42,334 nucleotides of DNA from Bacteroidota bacterium (lineage in GTDB: Bacteria > Bacteroidota > Bacteroidia > B-17B0 > Aurantibacillaceae). Made by a program: the position numbers and the translations under genes. The stretch is taken from assembly GCA_013816895.1 (NCBI GenBank), contig JACDDR010000002.1:56990-99323 (forward strand). Reading direction: 5' to 3'. This document shows positions 20,606-30,010 of the stretch, one piece after another. Numbering within the stretch: the first letter of the stretch is position 1; each line of letters opens with the position of its first letter. Below the pieces are notes generated by a model. The model was not told the origin of the DNA. It saw only the letters and a list, made by a program, of their open reading frames with translations, and searched no databases.

Positions 20606-20613
20606 TATTTTTG
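20606..20613 (+). promoter_or_regulatory. Possible -7 box (TATTTTTG) just upstream of murB
   Basis: TAnnTTTG match 4 nt before the murB ATG; no clear -33 TTTG seen at the expected spacing. Confidence 0.3.
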
Positions 20614-20617
20614 TTTA

Positions 20618-21637
20618 ATGCCGAACATAACTGAACATGAAAATCTGAGGCCCTTCAATACATTTGGAATAGAAGTGTTTTGCGACTACTTTACCGAACT
20701 AAACGCGATCAGTGAATTCAGCGAACTCACTAAGAATGAAATTTATCTGAATAATAATCGATTAATAATCGGCGGTGGAAGTAATATCCTCTTTACAAAA
20801 GATTTTAACGGGCTGGTTATAAAGAATAATTTGAAAGGCAAAGAAATTTTGGCGGAAGACGACCAAGAGGTTGTTGTAAAAATTGGCGCAGGCGAAAGCT
20901 GGCATGGATTTGTGATGTGGTGTATTGACAAAGGCTTTTGCGGCGTTGAGAATCTTTCGTTGATCCCGGGTTGTGTTGGCGCAAGCCCGATGCAAAATAT
21001 TGGCGCGTATGGAATTGAAATAAAGGAAGTGTTCGAAGAACTCGATGCGTATGATATGAAAGAAGGTAACAAGAGGGTGTTCAAAAAGGAAGAATGCCAT
21101 TTCGGTTACCGCGAAAGTGTTTTTAAGCGCGAATATAAAGATCAATTTCTGATTGCCTCGGTGAGTTTCCGCTTGAAGAAAAAAGCGCAGTTGAATGTGT
21201 CTTACGGTGCTATTAGCGATGAGCTAAAAGCGGCCGGAATTAAAGACCCCGGCATTAAAGATGTGTCAGAGGCTGTGATCCGGATACGAAAAAGCAAATT
21301 ACCCGATCCTGCCGAAACAGGTAATGCAGGAAGTTTTTTTAAGAATCCGGAAGTACCTGCCGAAAAATTTACAGCTCTGAAAAAAGATTTTTCACAATTA
21401 GTGGCCTATGCTTTGCCCAATGGCAACTACAAGCTCGCCGCAGGATGGCTGATCGAGCAATGTGGTTTAAAAGGGCACGAGCATAACGGCGCTGCGGTGC
21501 ATACCAGGCAAGCCCTGGTACTGGTAAACAAAAACAATTGCACAGGCAAAGATGTTTATGAGCTTTCAGGCTATGTTTTGCAGAAAGTATTCGATAAATT
21601 TGGAGTAACCCTTGAAAGAGAAGTAAACATTATTTAA
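20618..21637 (+). CDS. murB: UDP-N-acetylmuramate dehydrogenase
   Basis: NLRPFNTFGIE, IIGGGSNILF, ENLSLIPGCVGASPMQNIGAYGIEI, GNAGSFFKNP, AAGWLIEQCGLKG. Confidence 0.97.
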   Translation: MPNITEHENLRPFNTFGIEVFCDYFTELNAISEFSELTKNEIYLNNNRLIIGGGSNILFTKDFNGLVIKNNLKGKEILAEDDQEVVVKIGAGESWHGFVMWCIDKGFCGVENLSLIPGCVGASPMQNIGAYGIEIKEVFEELDAYDMKEGNKRVFKKEECHFGYRESVFKREYKDQFLIASVSFRLKKKAQLNVSYGAISDELKAAGIKDPGIKDVSEAVIRIRKSKLPDPAETGNAGSFFKNPEVPAEKFTALKKDFSQLVAYALPNGNYKLAAGWLIEQCGLKGHEHNGAAVHTRQALVLVNKNNCTGKDVYELSGYVLQKVFDKFGVTLEREVNII

Positions 21638-21655
21638 TTCTTTCATACCCACCGG

Positions 21656-22708
21656 ATGAACTTTTTGTTTTTGTATACCGAGCTTGCCGATTATTTTATA
21701 AAGTGCTGTAAACACCTTTCTGCCCATGGCACCGTGCATATTGTTCGCTGGCCTGTAAATAAAGAAGCTCCCTTTAAGTTTCAATTTAGTGACTCCATAA
21801 AGATTTATGATAAAAATAATTTTACCCGCGAACAACTAAAACAACTTCTGGTTTCTATAAGCCCCGATGTTATCATCTGTAGCGGATGGATAGACAAGGA
21901 TTATCTCGCGCTTGTAAAACCCTGGTATAAGAAAATACCTACTGTACTTGCTTGCGATACGCATTGGAAAGGTTCTTTAAAACAGAACATCGCCGCGTTG
22001 TTAAGTCCGTTTTTTTTGCGCGACCGTTTCTCAAACGCCTGGGTGCCAGGAAAGCCGCAGCATGATTATGTAAGAAAGCTGGGTTTTAAAGAGGAAGAAA
22101 TAAGCACAGGATTTTATTGCTGTGATCTTGATAAATTCAACGAGCTATACACTAAGCGAACTAACTCAGAAAAAAAAGAATTACCCCGTCGCTTTTTATA
22201 TGTTGGCAGATATTATGAATTTAAAGGGCTCCAGGATCTTTGGAAAGCGTTCATAGAGTTGCAAAATGATAGTCCAAATGAATGGGAATTATGGTGCCTG
22301 GGCACTGGAGATTTGCACCCGGTGGTGCATCCTAAAATCAGGCATTTTGGTTTTGTGCAGCCATCAGAGTTGGAACCCATTCTTGAGCAATGCAGCGTTT
22401 TTATTCTGCCGAGTCGTTTTGAGCCCTGGGGTGTGGTGGTACAGGAGTATGCGGCCTGCGGCTTCCCGCTTTTGCTGAGCAAGGAAGTTGGCGCCATGGA
22501 GGCCTTCCTGGAAGAAGGAGTTAACGGCTTTTCTTTTGCAAAAGAAAATGTGCAGGAAATTAAAAATTCACTTAAAAAGATAATATCTTTAGATAATAAA
22601 CAATTGCTTGATATGTGCGGAAAAAGCCATAAGGCGGCGCAAAAAATAACGCCGGAAAAATGGACAGATTCGTTACTTAAGATTATTGATGGATTCCATA
22701 AAAAATAA
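21656..22708 (+). CDS. Glycosyltransferase family 1/4-like
   Basis: RRFLYVGRYYEFKGLQDLWKAF, FILPSRFEPWGVVVQEYAACGFPLLLSKEVGA. Confidence 0.9.
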   Translation: MNFLFLYTELADYFIKCCKHLSAHGTVHIVRWPVNKEAPFKFQFSDSIKIYDKNNFTREQLKQLLVSISPDVIICSGWIDKDYLALVKPWYKKIPTVLACDTHWKGSLKQNIAALLSPFFLRDRFSNAWVPGKPQHDYVRKLGFKEEEISTGFYCCDLDKFNELYTKRTNSEKKELPRRFLYVGRYYEFKGLQDLWKAFIELQNDSPNEWELWCLGTGDLHPVVHPKIRHFGFVQPSELEPILEQCSVFILPSRFEPWGVVVQEYAACGFPLLLSKEVGAMEAFLEEGVNGFSFAKENVQEIKNSLKKIISLDNKQLLDMCGKSHKAAQKITPEKWTDSLLKIIDGFHKK

Positions 22709-23651
22709 AATACTTGTAACTGGAGGCGCCGGCAATATAGCCAGCGCGTTAATTGAAGAATTGATTTCAAATTCCTCTAATTTTGTTGTGATCCTCGACA
22801 ATCTTTCTACCGGCTTTCTCAGCAAGCTTCCTTCAAAAGATAAAAAAAACTGGGAGTTTATAAAGGCGGATGTCAACAATCTGGTTGAACTGAGCCCGGT
22901 AATGGAAAAGCATTCGTTTCATTTTGTTTTTCATTTTGCAGCGGTAGTGGGTGTATTGCGTACGCAGGAAAATCCAATCAGTGTATTAAAAGACATTGAT
23001 GGAATAAAAAACATCCTTGATCTTTCAAAGAAGTCAAGTGTTAAACACGTGTATTTTGCCTCGAGTTCCGAAGTATATGGCGAGCCCGTAGAGTTGCCGC
23101 AAAACGAACACCGCACGCCGCTCAATTCAAGGGTTCCGTATGCTGTGGTAAAAAATGTCGGTGAATGTTTTTTCAGGAGTTACTGGCAGGCGTATGAATT
23201 ACCTTATACCATTTTTCGCTTCTTTAATACTTACGGCCCTAATCAAAGTACCGATTTTGTTGTTGCAAAATTTCTGGAGGCGGCATTAAAGAACCGGGAT
23301 ATTACAATTTATGGCGATGGTTCGCAAACACGAACCTTTACTTACGTTACAGACACTGTATCGGTATGTTATAAAGTTTTTGATCAGAGGATGTTGGTTA
23401 ATGATGTTATAAATGTTGGCAGCAGCGAATTAATGTCGGTGAAAGAACTGGCAGAAGCAGTAATAAGAATAACGGCATCTTCTTCAAAGATCGTTTATCT
23501 TCCTCCTTTAAAAGAAGGAGATATGACGCGCAGACAACCCGACAACACTAAGATGCGGGAAGTGTTGAATAAAGAACTGATCACAGTTGAAGAGGGAATA
23601 AAATTAATGATGAAGGATAAACGTTTCTTAAGCGCTATTGAATTAGCATAA
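22689..23651 (+). CDS. NAD-dependent sugar epimerase/dehydratase (extended SDR)
   Basis: KILVTGGAGNIASALIEEL, YxxxK (PYAVVKN), RFFNTYGPNQ, YGDGSQTRTFTYVTD. ATG at 22689; 20-bp overlap with upstream CDS. Confidence 0.93.
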   Translation: MDSIKNKILVTGGAGNIASALIEELISNSSNFVVILDNLSTGFLSKLPSKDKKNWEFIKADVNNLVELSPVMEKHSFHFVFHFAAVVGVLRTQENPISVLKDIDGIKNILDLSKKSSVKHVYFASSSEVYGEPVELPQNEHRTPLNSRVPYAVVKNVGECFFRSYWQAYELPYTIFRFFNTYGPNQSTDFVVAKFLEAALKNRDITIYGDGSQTRTFTYVTDTVSVCYKVFDQRMLVNDVINVGSSELMSVKELAEAVIRITASSSKIVYLPPLKEGDMTRRQPDNTKMREVLNKELITVEEGIKLMMKDKRFLSAIELA

Positions 23652-23652
23652 C

Positions 23653-25539
23653 ATGTGCGGCATTACAGGCATACTTTCTGCAACAATCGGTAAAGGAAAA
23701 CGCGAAGGCATTGTAAAGGGAATGAATAAATGCCTGGCACACCGCGGCCCGGACAATGACGGCATATGGAGTGGAGACGAATTAACAATGGGCCACCGCC
23801 GTTTGTCGATAATAGACCTGAGTCCGGAAAGCGATCAGCCTTTTTTTTCAACAGACAAACGTTACGTGATTGTTTACAATGGCGAGCTGTACAATTACCG
23901 CGATCTTAAATTACAGTTGCAGAGAACAGCACACGGCACATCTGAAAAACCCTATTTTTTTAAAACTGCTTCCGACACGGAGGTCATCCTGGCTGCCTTT
24001 ATCCGGTGGGGGAAGGAATGTCTGCATTACTTCAGCGGGATGTACGCGTTTGCAATATACGATACGCAGGAGAAAGAACTTTTCATTGCCAGGGACAGGA
24101 TAGGCGTTAAGCCGTTATATTACTATTACAGCGACGATGTATTTGTTTTCTCCAGCGAAATCCGTCCCATTATTCATTCGGAAATTAAAACGTTTTCAAT
24201 GGATCAGGAGGTTTTGCCGGAATACTTTATGTATCAGACTGTACTCGCTCCCCGCACCATCATCAAAGGGATAAAAATGCTGATGCCAGGGCATTATGTT
24301 GAATTAAAAGAAGGCAAAGCAATTTTAACGGAATATTATTCAGTTAACAAAATCTCAAAAGTGTCTGATGATTTAAGTTATGAGCAGGTTTGCGGAAAAG
24401 TGAACGAATTACTCGCTTTGTCGGTGCAGCAACGTTTGGTTGCCGATGTGCCGTTTGGTGCCTTCTTATCCGGTGGAATTGATTCAAGTGCTGTTGTAGG
24501 ATTGATGTCTAAAGTTAGTTCAGAAAAAATTGAGACGTTTAATATCAGTTTTGATGAAAGCGAGTTTTCCGAATCGCAATACGCGCGCATTATTGCTAAA
24601 AAATTTAATACCAGTCACCACGAAATAAAATTAACTCCCGCAGATTTTTTAAAACAGTTGCCCGAAGCGCTCGCTGCTATGGATCATCCGGGAGGCGATG
24701 GGCCTAATACTTATATTGTATCCAAGGCCACCAAACAGGCGGGCGTAACCATGGCCCTTAGCGGAATAGGTGGTGATGAATTATTTGCAGGATATGATGT
24801 GTTTAAACGGATGTGGGATTTAAAAAAGAAAGCCTGGTTAAATATGATACCAAGAATTGTTCGTCAGGCCGGAGGCGAATTGGTGAAACAAAGGAAGCGC
24901 TCTGTGAGTGGGAATAAAATTGCTGAATTACTTGGAGAACGCGAGATAAGCTTTAGTTCGGCATACCCGCTCAACCGCAGCGTGTTTACGCAATCAGAAT
25001 TAAAAGTCTTACTGAAATCTTCAGATCCATTTAATTCAATAAAAAAAATAGTTTCAGAGGTGCCGCAGGCGGAAGATCATTTACTGAGCGCTGTTTCACT
25101 TTGCGAAATCAACACTTATCTTCAGAACACACTATTGCGGGATACGGATCAGATGAGCATGGCTGTGGCACTGGAAGTACGGGAACCCTTTCTGGATCAT
25201 AAACTTGTGGAGTTTGTATTGTCGGTAAACGATAAACATAAATATCCTCATTCCCCCAAAAAATTATTGGTGGATAGCCTGGGCGATCTTCTGCCGCCTG
25301 AAATTGTAAACCGGCCCAAAATGGGTTTTACACTTCCGTGGAAAGAGTGGTTAAAGAATGATCTGAAGTCTTTTTGTGAAAAGCATATGAACGAACTCAG
25401 TGAACGCGAATTCTGCAACCAGACTGAGATAAAAAAATTATGGCAACGCTTTTTGGCAAATGATCCAACGGTTACCTGGAGCCGGATCTGGCATCTTGTT
25501 GTTCTGAATAACTGGCTTGATCAAAATAAAATAACATAA
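23653..25539 (+). CDS. asnB: Asparagine synthetase (glutamine-hydrolysing) type
   Basis: N-terminal MCGITGI class II amidotransferase Cys, AHRGPDNDG, FGAFLSGGIDSSAV, LSGIGGDELFAGY. Confidence 0.95.
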   Translation: MCGITGILSATIGKGKREGIVKGMNKCLAHRGPDNDGIWSGDELTMGHRRLSIIDLSPESDQPFFSTDKRYVIVYNGELYNYRDLKLQLQRTAHGTSEKPYFFKTASDTEVILAAFIRWGKECLHYFSGMYAFAIYDTQEKELFIARDRIGVKPLYYYYSDDVFVFSSEIRPIIHSEIKTFSMDQEVLPEYFMYQTVLAPRTIIKGIKMLMPGHYVELKEGKAILTEYYSVNKISKVSDDLSYEQVCGKVNELLALSVQQRLVADVPFGAFLSGGIDSSAVVGLMSKVSSEKIETFNISFDESEFSESQYARIIAKKFNTSHHEIKLTPADFLKQLPEALAAMDHPGGDGPNTYIVSKATKQAGVTMALSGIGGDELFAGYDVFKRMWDLKKKAWLNMIPRIVRQAGGELVKQRKRSVSGNKIAELLGEREISFSSAYPLNRSVFTQSELKVLLKSSDPFNSIKKIVSEVPQAEDHLLSAVSLCEINTYLQNTLLRDTDQMSMAVALEVREPFLDHKLVEFVLSVNDKHKYPHSPKKLLVDSLGDLLPPEIVNRPKMGFTLPWKEWLKNDLKSFCEKHMNELSEREFCNQTEIKKLWQRFLANDPTVTWSRIWHLVVLNNWLDQNKIT

Positions 25540-25540
25540 C

Positions 25541-26698
25541 ATTAAAACCAAACTCAAAATAGTTATTCTTACCGATTGGTATCTGCCGGGCACAAAAGCC
25601 GGGGGGCCCGTTCGATCCATTTATTCACTTACATCGTTGCTAAAGTATGATTATGAATTTTATATTATTACCCGCAATACCGACCTCGGCAGCAATGAAG
25701 CCTATAAGGAAATCAGAAAAAATACGCTTTTTGAAAATGAAGGCGTTTTCTATTATTATTTTTCCGAAGATCAATTAAATGCTTTATCTGTTATAAATAA
25801 AATAAACAGCTTGTCGCCCGATCTTATTTATCTGAACAGTTTCTGGTCCTACCCTTTTTCAATTAATATAGTAAGGGCAAAAAAAAGCGGTTCGCTGAAG
25901 GCCCCCATTCTGCTTGCACCAAGAGGGATGCTGAGTACCGGTGCCTTAGGCCTGAAATCGTTAAAGAAAAATGCTTTTTTAACAATAAGCAAGTTATTTA
26001 ACTGGTATAAGGAAATCCCGTTTCATGCAACCAATGAAGAAGAAAAAGGGGATATATTAAAACAATTTCCGAAAGCGGAAATATTTATGGCGCCCAACGT
26101 TAACTCGGGAACTGTTTATACACTCTCTAAACCAAAGGAAAAAAATCACATCAAATTATTTTATCTTTCAAGAATAGCAAGGGTTAAGAACCTGCATTTT
26201 GCCCTGGAAGTTTTAAATTTAATTCCTGATACGTACCAGGTGGAGTATGATATTTATGGGAACATAGAAGACGCGGCGTACTGGAAGGAGTGTAAAAGAA
26301 TAATTGAAAAGCTGCCTGCGAACATAAAAGTAAAATACAGGCATGAACTCCAATTTAATGAAGTGCAGTCTATAATAGTTTCTTATCACTGCTTATTCCT
26401 TCCTACTTTAAATGAAAATTTTGGTCACTCTATTGTTGAAAGCCTTCTGTGCGGCTGTCCGGTAATTATTAGCGATCAAACCCCCTGGAATGATGTATTT
26501 ATTGGCAATTCAGGCCAGGCTATTCCATTAAATAATATTCAAAATTTTGTGGATTGTATTAAACATATGGCTAGTTTAAATAACGAAGAATACGCGATAA
26601 AAAGTGCGGCTGCAATTCATTATATTAGCGGTAAATTAAACATCGCCCAAAGCATAGCACAGTATAAAACGGTTTTCAATGAATCAGCTAAAAAGTAA
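25541..26698 (+). CDS. Glycosyltransferase family 4-like; N-terminus extends upstream of track ORF, no standard start codon
   Basis: In-frame upstream translation (I)KTKLKIVILTDWYLPGTKAGGPVRSIYSLTSLLKYDYEFY is typical GT4 N-terminus; downstream LAPRGMLSTGALGLKSLKK, FLPTLNENFGHSIVESLLCGCPVIISDQTPW. In-frame stop at 25532; ATT at 25541 is the first plausible initiation codon. Confidence 0.8.
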   Translation: MKTKLKIVILTDWYLPGTKAGGPVRSIYSLTSLLKYDYEFYIITRNTDLGSNEAYKEIRKNTLFENEGVFYYYFSEDQLNALSVINKINSLSPDLIYLNSFWSYPFSINIVRAKKSGSLKAPILLAPRGMLSTGALGLKSLKKNAFLTISKLFNWYKEIPFHATNEEEKGDILKQFPKAEIFMAPNVNSGTVYTLSKPKEKNHIKLFYLSRIARVKNLHFALEVLNLIPDTYQVEYDIYGNIEDAAYWKECKRIIEKLPANIKVKYRHELQFNEVQSIIVSYHCLFLPTLNENFGHSIVESLLCGCPVIISDQTPWNDVFIGNSGQAIPLNNIQNFVDCIKHMASLNNEEYAIKSAAAIHYISGKLNIAQSIAQYKTVFNESAKK

Positions 26699-27236
26699 TC
26701 TTTCCTCCTTCGACAACTCATGGTATAAGCCCGGGGGCAGTCTTATTAAAAGAGCTCTTTGGTATTTTGTAAGTGCTTATTTTTTCAAATCATCCTTTCC
26801 TTTTTATAGTTTCAAAAGATTATTACTGCGTGCATTTGGCGCCACCATTGGTAAAGACGTTACCATTAAACCTCATGTATCTATTAAATATCCATGGAAA
26901 CTTGTGGTGGGCGATCATGTCTGGATTGGGGAACAGGTATGGATAGATAACCTTTCAAAAGTGACACTTAAAAATAATTCCTGTCTCTCTCAGGGCGCAA
27001 TGTTGCTATGCGGCAATCACAATTATAAACGCTCAACATTCGATTTGTTGATTGGAGAAATAACGTTGGAAGAAGGGGCATGGGCAGGAGCACAAACGGT
27101 TGTTTGTTCGGGCGTTCGATTAGGAAGTCATAGTTTATTGACGGTAGGCAGCATTGCCACTAAAAGCCTGGAGCCGTACTGGATATACCAGGGAAACCCC
27201 GCTCAAAAATTAAAAATAAGAGAGATCAAAAGTTAG
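26679..27236 (+). CDS. wcaF: WcaF-type acetyltransferase (hexapeptide repeat)
   Basis: FKRLLLRAFGATIGKDVTIKPHVSIKYPWKLVVGDHVWIGEQVWIDNL... GSIATKSLEPYWIYQGNPA. Confidence 0.9.
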   Translation: MNQLKSNLSSFDNSWYKPGGSLIKRALWYFVSAYFFKSSFPFYSFKRLLLRAFGATIGKDVTIKPHVSIKYPWKLVVGDHVWIGEQVWIDNLSKVTLKNNSCLSQGAMLLCGNHNYKRSTFDLLIGEITLEEGAWAGAQTVVCSGVRLGSHSLLTVGSIATKSLEPYWIYQGNPAQKLKIREIKS

Positions 27237-29437
27237 TGCTTTTCATCTATACGCTCAATTCGCGTAACGCCTTTTACTTTTTTCAGATTTTCAATTAAAT
27301 GGTTCAGATGTTTGGTATCATGAACGTAGATCATAATGGTTCCTTCAAACATATCGCCCTCGGTGTCAAAATTAATAGAGCGCATGTTCACATTGTTTTC
27401 ATTTGAAATAATCTTGGTAATGTTGTTCACCAGTCCAAGTTCATCGGTACCAATAATTTTTATACCGGCAAGAAAAGAAATCATCTGATCGTTCATCCAC
27501 TTTGCCTTTACTACCCGGTAGGCGTAATTAGATAGCAGTTTAATAGCATTTGGACAATTTACCCGATGTATCTTGATTCCCTCGTTAATAGTAATAAAGC
27601 CAAACACGTCGTCTCCCGGTATTGGATTACAGCAAGGCGAAAGTTTATAATCCAGCTTTTGCATGTCGTCGCCGATCACCAGCATGTTTGAAGTCCCGCG
27701 GGCGTTCGTAACAAGCTGTTCCAGCTTTGGTCCTTCCTTTTTTGCATGCGTGGGTTTACCCGGCGTTTCCTTAAATTTAATCCAGGCTTTTATCTCTTTA
27801 ATGTCAATATTGCCAAGAGCGGCGCGGTAGAACAATTCCTGCGAGGAAGGTAATTTAAGGTAGCTGCAAAAATCATTTACATTTTGAAGTGTAAAGTCTA
27901 CTTTATGCTTATAGAATTTCCGCTCCAGTATTTCTCTTCCATCTTCCGCAACTTTTCTTCTTTGTTCCTTCAGCGAATTTTTAATTTTTGACTTCGCCTT
28001 CGCAGTAATTACATAATTAAGCCAGTCTTCTTTTGGCGTTTGTTTATTGCTTGTGAGAATCTCTACCTGGTCGCCGCTTTTTAATTCGTAACTCAAAGGC
28101 ACTAGCTTGTGATTAACTTTTGCACCAATGCAGTGTTCGCCCACCTCGGTATGAATTTCAAACGCGAAATCAAGAGCCGTAGATTTAATCGGCAGGGTTT
28201 TCATATCGCCCTTTGGTGTAAAGGCAAAGAGCTCGTCGCTGAAAAGGTTTAATTTAAAATCATCTATGAATTCAAGCGCGTTTGGATCCGGATTTTCAAG
28301 CATTTCGCGGATCCGTAATAACCAACTTTCGAGTTTACTTTCTTTATCAGCGGCACTGTCTTTATATTTCCAATGAGCGGCATAACCATTTTCGGCCAGG
28401 TCATCCATTCTAACGGTTCGGATCTGTACTTCCACCCATTTTCCTTCAGGACCCATCACCGTAGTATGCAAACTTTCATAACCGTTGCTTTTTGGCGTGC
28501 TGATCCAATCTCTCAGGCGGTCGGGGCTCGGATGATAAAAATCTGTAATGATTGAGTATACTTTCCAGCAATCCGATTTTTCAAGTTCAGCGGGAGTATC
28601 AATGACAATACGTATAGCGAACAAGTCATAAATTTCTTCAAACAGAACGCCTTTTGTTTTTACCTTATTAAAAATGCTAAAAATTGACTTCGGCCTCCCA
28701 AACATTTTAAAATTAAAACCCTGCTCGGCTAAAATTTCCTTTAAGGGTTCAATAAATTTTTGGATGAATCGTTTGCGCTCAGGTTCAGTTTCTTTTAATT
28801 TGGCAGCAATTTCGTTATATCCTTCCGTATCGGTATACTTTAGTCCCAGGTCTTCCAGTTCGGTCTTGATGGTATTCAATCCAAGGCGATGTGCAAGGGG
28901 AGCATATAGAAACAAAGTTTCACTGGCGATCTTCATTTGCTTGTCGCGCTTCATGTGTTCAAGCGTGCGCATGTTGTGCAGCCTGTCAGCCAGTTTAATC
29001 AGGATCACACGGATATCCTCACTCATAGTGAGAAGTACTTTTCTGAAATTCTCTGCCTGGATGGAGGAGGTATTATCTATTACCCCTGAAATTTTTGTAA
29101 GACCGTTGATGATCTGCGCCACTTTTTCACCGAATAATCCTTTTACATCTTCGAGGGTAAGGTCGGTATCTTCTACGGTGTCATGAAGGAGCGCGCAAAC
29201 AATGCCGGTAGTACCAAGACCGATTTCTTCAGCACAGACCTGAGCAACGGCAATTGGATGATAAATATAAGGTTCGCCACTTTTACGTCGCATTTCCTTA
29301 TGTGCTTCTACGGCAACCTCAAAAGCTTTGCGGATTGTTTCTTTATCCCCTTTTTCCAGCCTCCGTTTGCAGGCTTTCATTAAAAGCTTGTACCTGTTCA
29401 GTATCTCTTTACGTTCTGCTTCTAAATCAATTTGCAT
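27233..29437 (-). CDS. relA/spoT: RelA/SpoT family (p)ppGpp synthetase/hydrolase
   Basis: HD domain (HPIAVAQVCAEEIGLGTTGIVCALLHDTVEDTD), synthetase (GRPKSIFSIFNKV...FEEIYDLFAIRIV), TGS and ACT domains. Confidence 0.96.
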   Translation of the reverse strand: MQIDLEAERKEILNRYKLLMKACKRRLEKGDKETIRKAFEVAVEAHKEMRRKSGEPYIYHPIAVAQVCAEEIGLGTTGIVCALLHDTVEDTDLTLEDVKGLFGEKVAQIINGLTKISGVIDNTSSIQAENFRKVLLTMSEDIRVILIKLADRLHNMRTLEHMKRDKQMKIASETLFLYAPLAHRLGLNTIKTELEDLGLKYTDTEGYNEIAAKLKETEPERKRFIQKFIEPLKEILAEQGFNFKMFGRPKSIFSIFNKVKTKGVLFEEIYDLFAIRIVIDTPAELEKSDCWKVYSIITDFYHPSPDRLRDWISTPKSNGYESLHTTVMGPEGKWVEVQIRTVRMDDLAENGYAAHWKYKDSAADKESKLESWLLRIREMLENPDPNALEFIDDFKLNLFSDELFAFTPKGDMKTLPIKSTALDFAFEIHTEVGEHCIGAKVNHKLVPLSYELKSGDQVEILTSNKQTPKEDWLNYVITAKAKSKIKNSLKEQRRKVAEDGREILERKFYKHKVDFTLQNVNDFCSYLKLPSSQELFYRAALGNIDIKEIKAWIKFKETPGKPTHAKKEGPKLEQLVTNARGTSNMLVIGDDMQKLDYKLSPCCNPIPGDDVFGFITINEGIKIHRVNCPNAIKLLSNYAYRVVKAKWMNDQMISFLAGIKIIGTDELGLVNNITKIISNENNVNMRSINFDTEGDMFEGTIMIYVHDTKHLNHLIENLKKVKGVTRIERIDEKH

Positions 29438-29515
29438 ACAAGGGCTTATCTCTTATTGAGAGAGTGAAGGTACGAAAACAAAGCAAAATTTGAAAAATTA
29501 TACGCGTCAAAGCTT

Positions 29516-30010
29516 TTAAAAAAGCCTGGCGTATTCTCCCACAGTTCTGGCTTCATGATCCAGTAACCACTGTTTACGCCACAATTCGCCAGCGTAACCT
29601 GTTAAACTGCCATCGGTACCAATAACCCTGTGGCAGGGAATCACAATAGAAAAAGGATTTTTGCCGTTGGCCGAAGCGGCTGCCCGGATGCATTTTTCGT
29701 CACCTAGTTGGCGCGCGAGTTGAAGATATGAAATGGTTTTTGCAAAAGGAATTTTGCATAACTGCTGCCAAACCCTTTCCTGGAAGGCCGAACATTCCAT
29801 TTTAAGCGGAAGATCAAATTCTTTGAGAGCACCTTCAAAATATTTTTTTAACTGTGAAACTGTAAGTTCAAGTACCAAATTTTTTTTACCTACTTCTTTG
29901 TGTTGATAGCCTTCTTTACAAAACAAAATGGCATAAATGAAAATATCATCGTATATTATTTCGAGATCTCCCAGCGGAGATAAAAAATAACAGTAATAGC
30001 GTTCCTGCAT
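29516..30010 (-). CDS. ogt: Methylated-DNA-[protein]-cysteine S-methyltransferase
   Basis: NPFSIVIPCHRVIGTDGSLTGYAGELWRKQWLLDHE (PCHRV active site). Confidence 0.95.
   Translation of the reverse strand: MQERYYCYFLSPLGDLEIIYDDIFIYAILFCKEGYQHKEVGKKNLVLELTVSQLKKYFEGALKEFDLPLKMECSAFQERVWQQLCKIPFAKTISYLQLARQLGDEKCIRAAASANGKNPFSIVIPCHRVIGTDGSLTGYAGELWRKQWLLDHEARTVGEYARLF

Noticed and set aside
22213-22770. 185-aa antisense ORF opposite a glycosyltransferase
   Set aside because: Mirrors a strongly supported GT coding region; no recognisable motifs.
28674-29186. 170-aa ORF opposite relA/spoT
   Set aside because: Antisense to conserved HD/synthetase coding sequence; Ser/Arg-rich shadow ORF.
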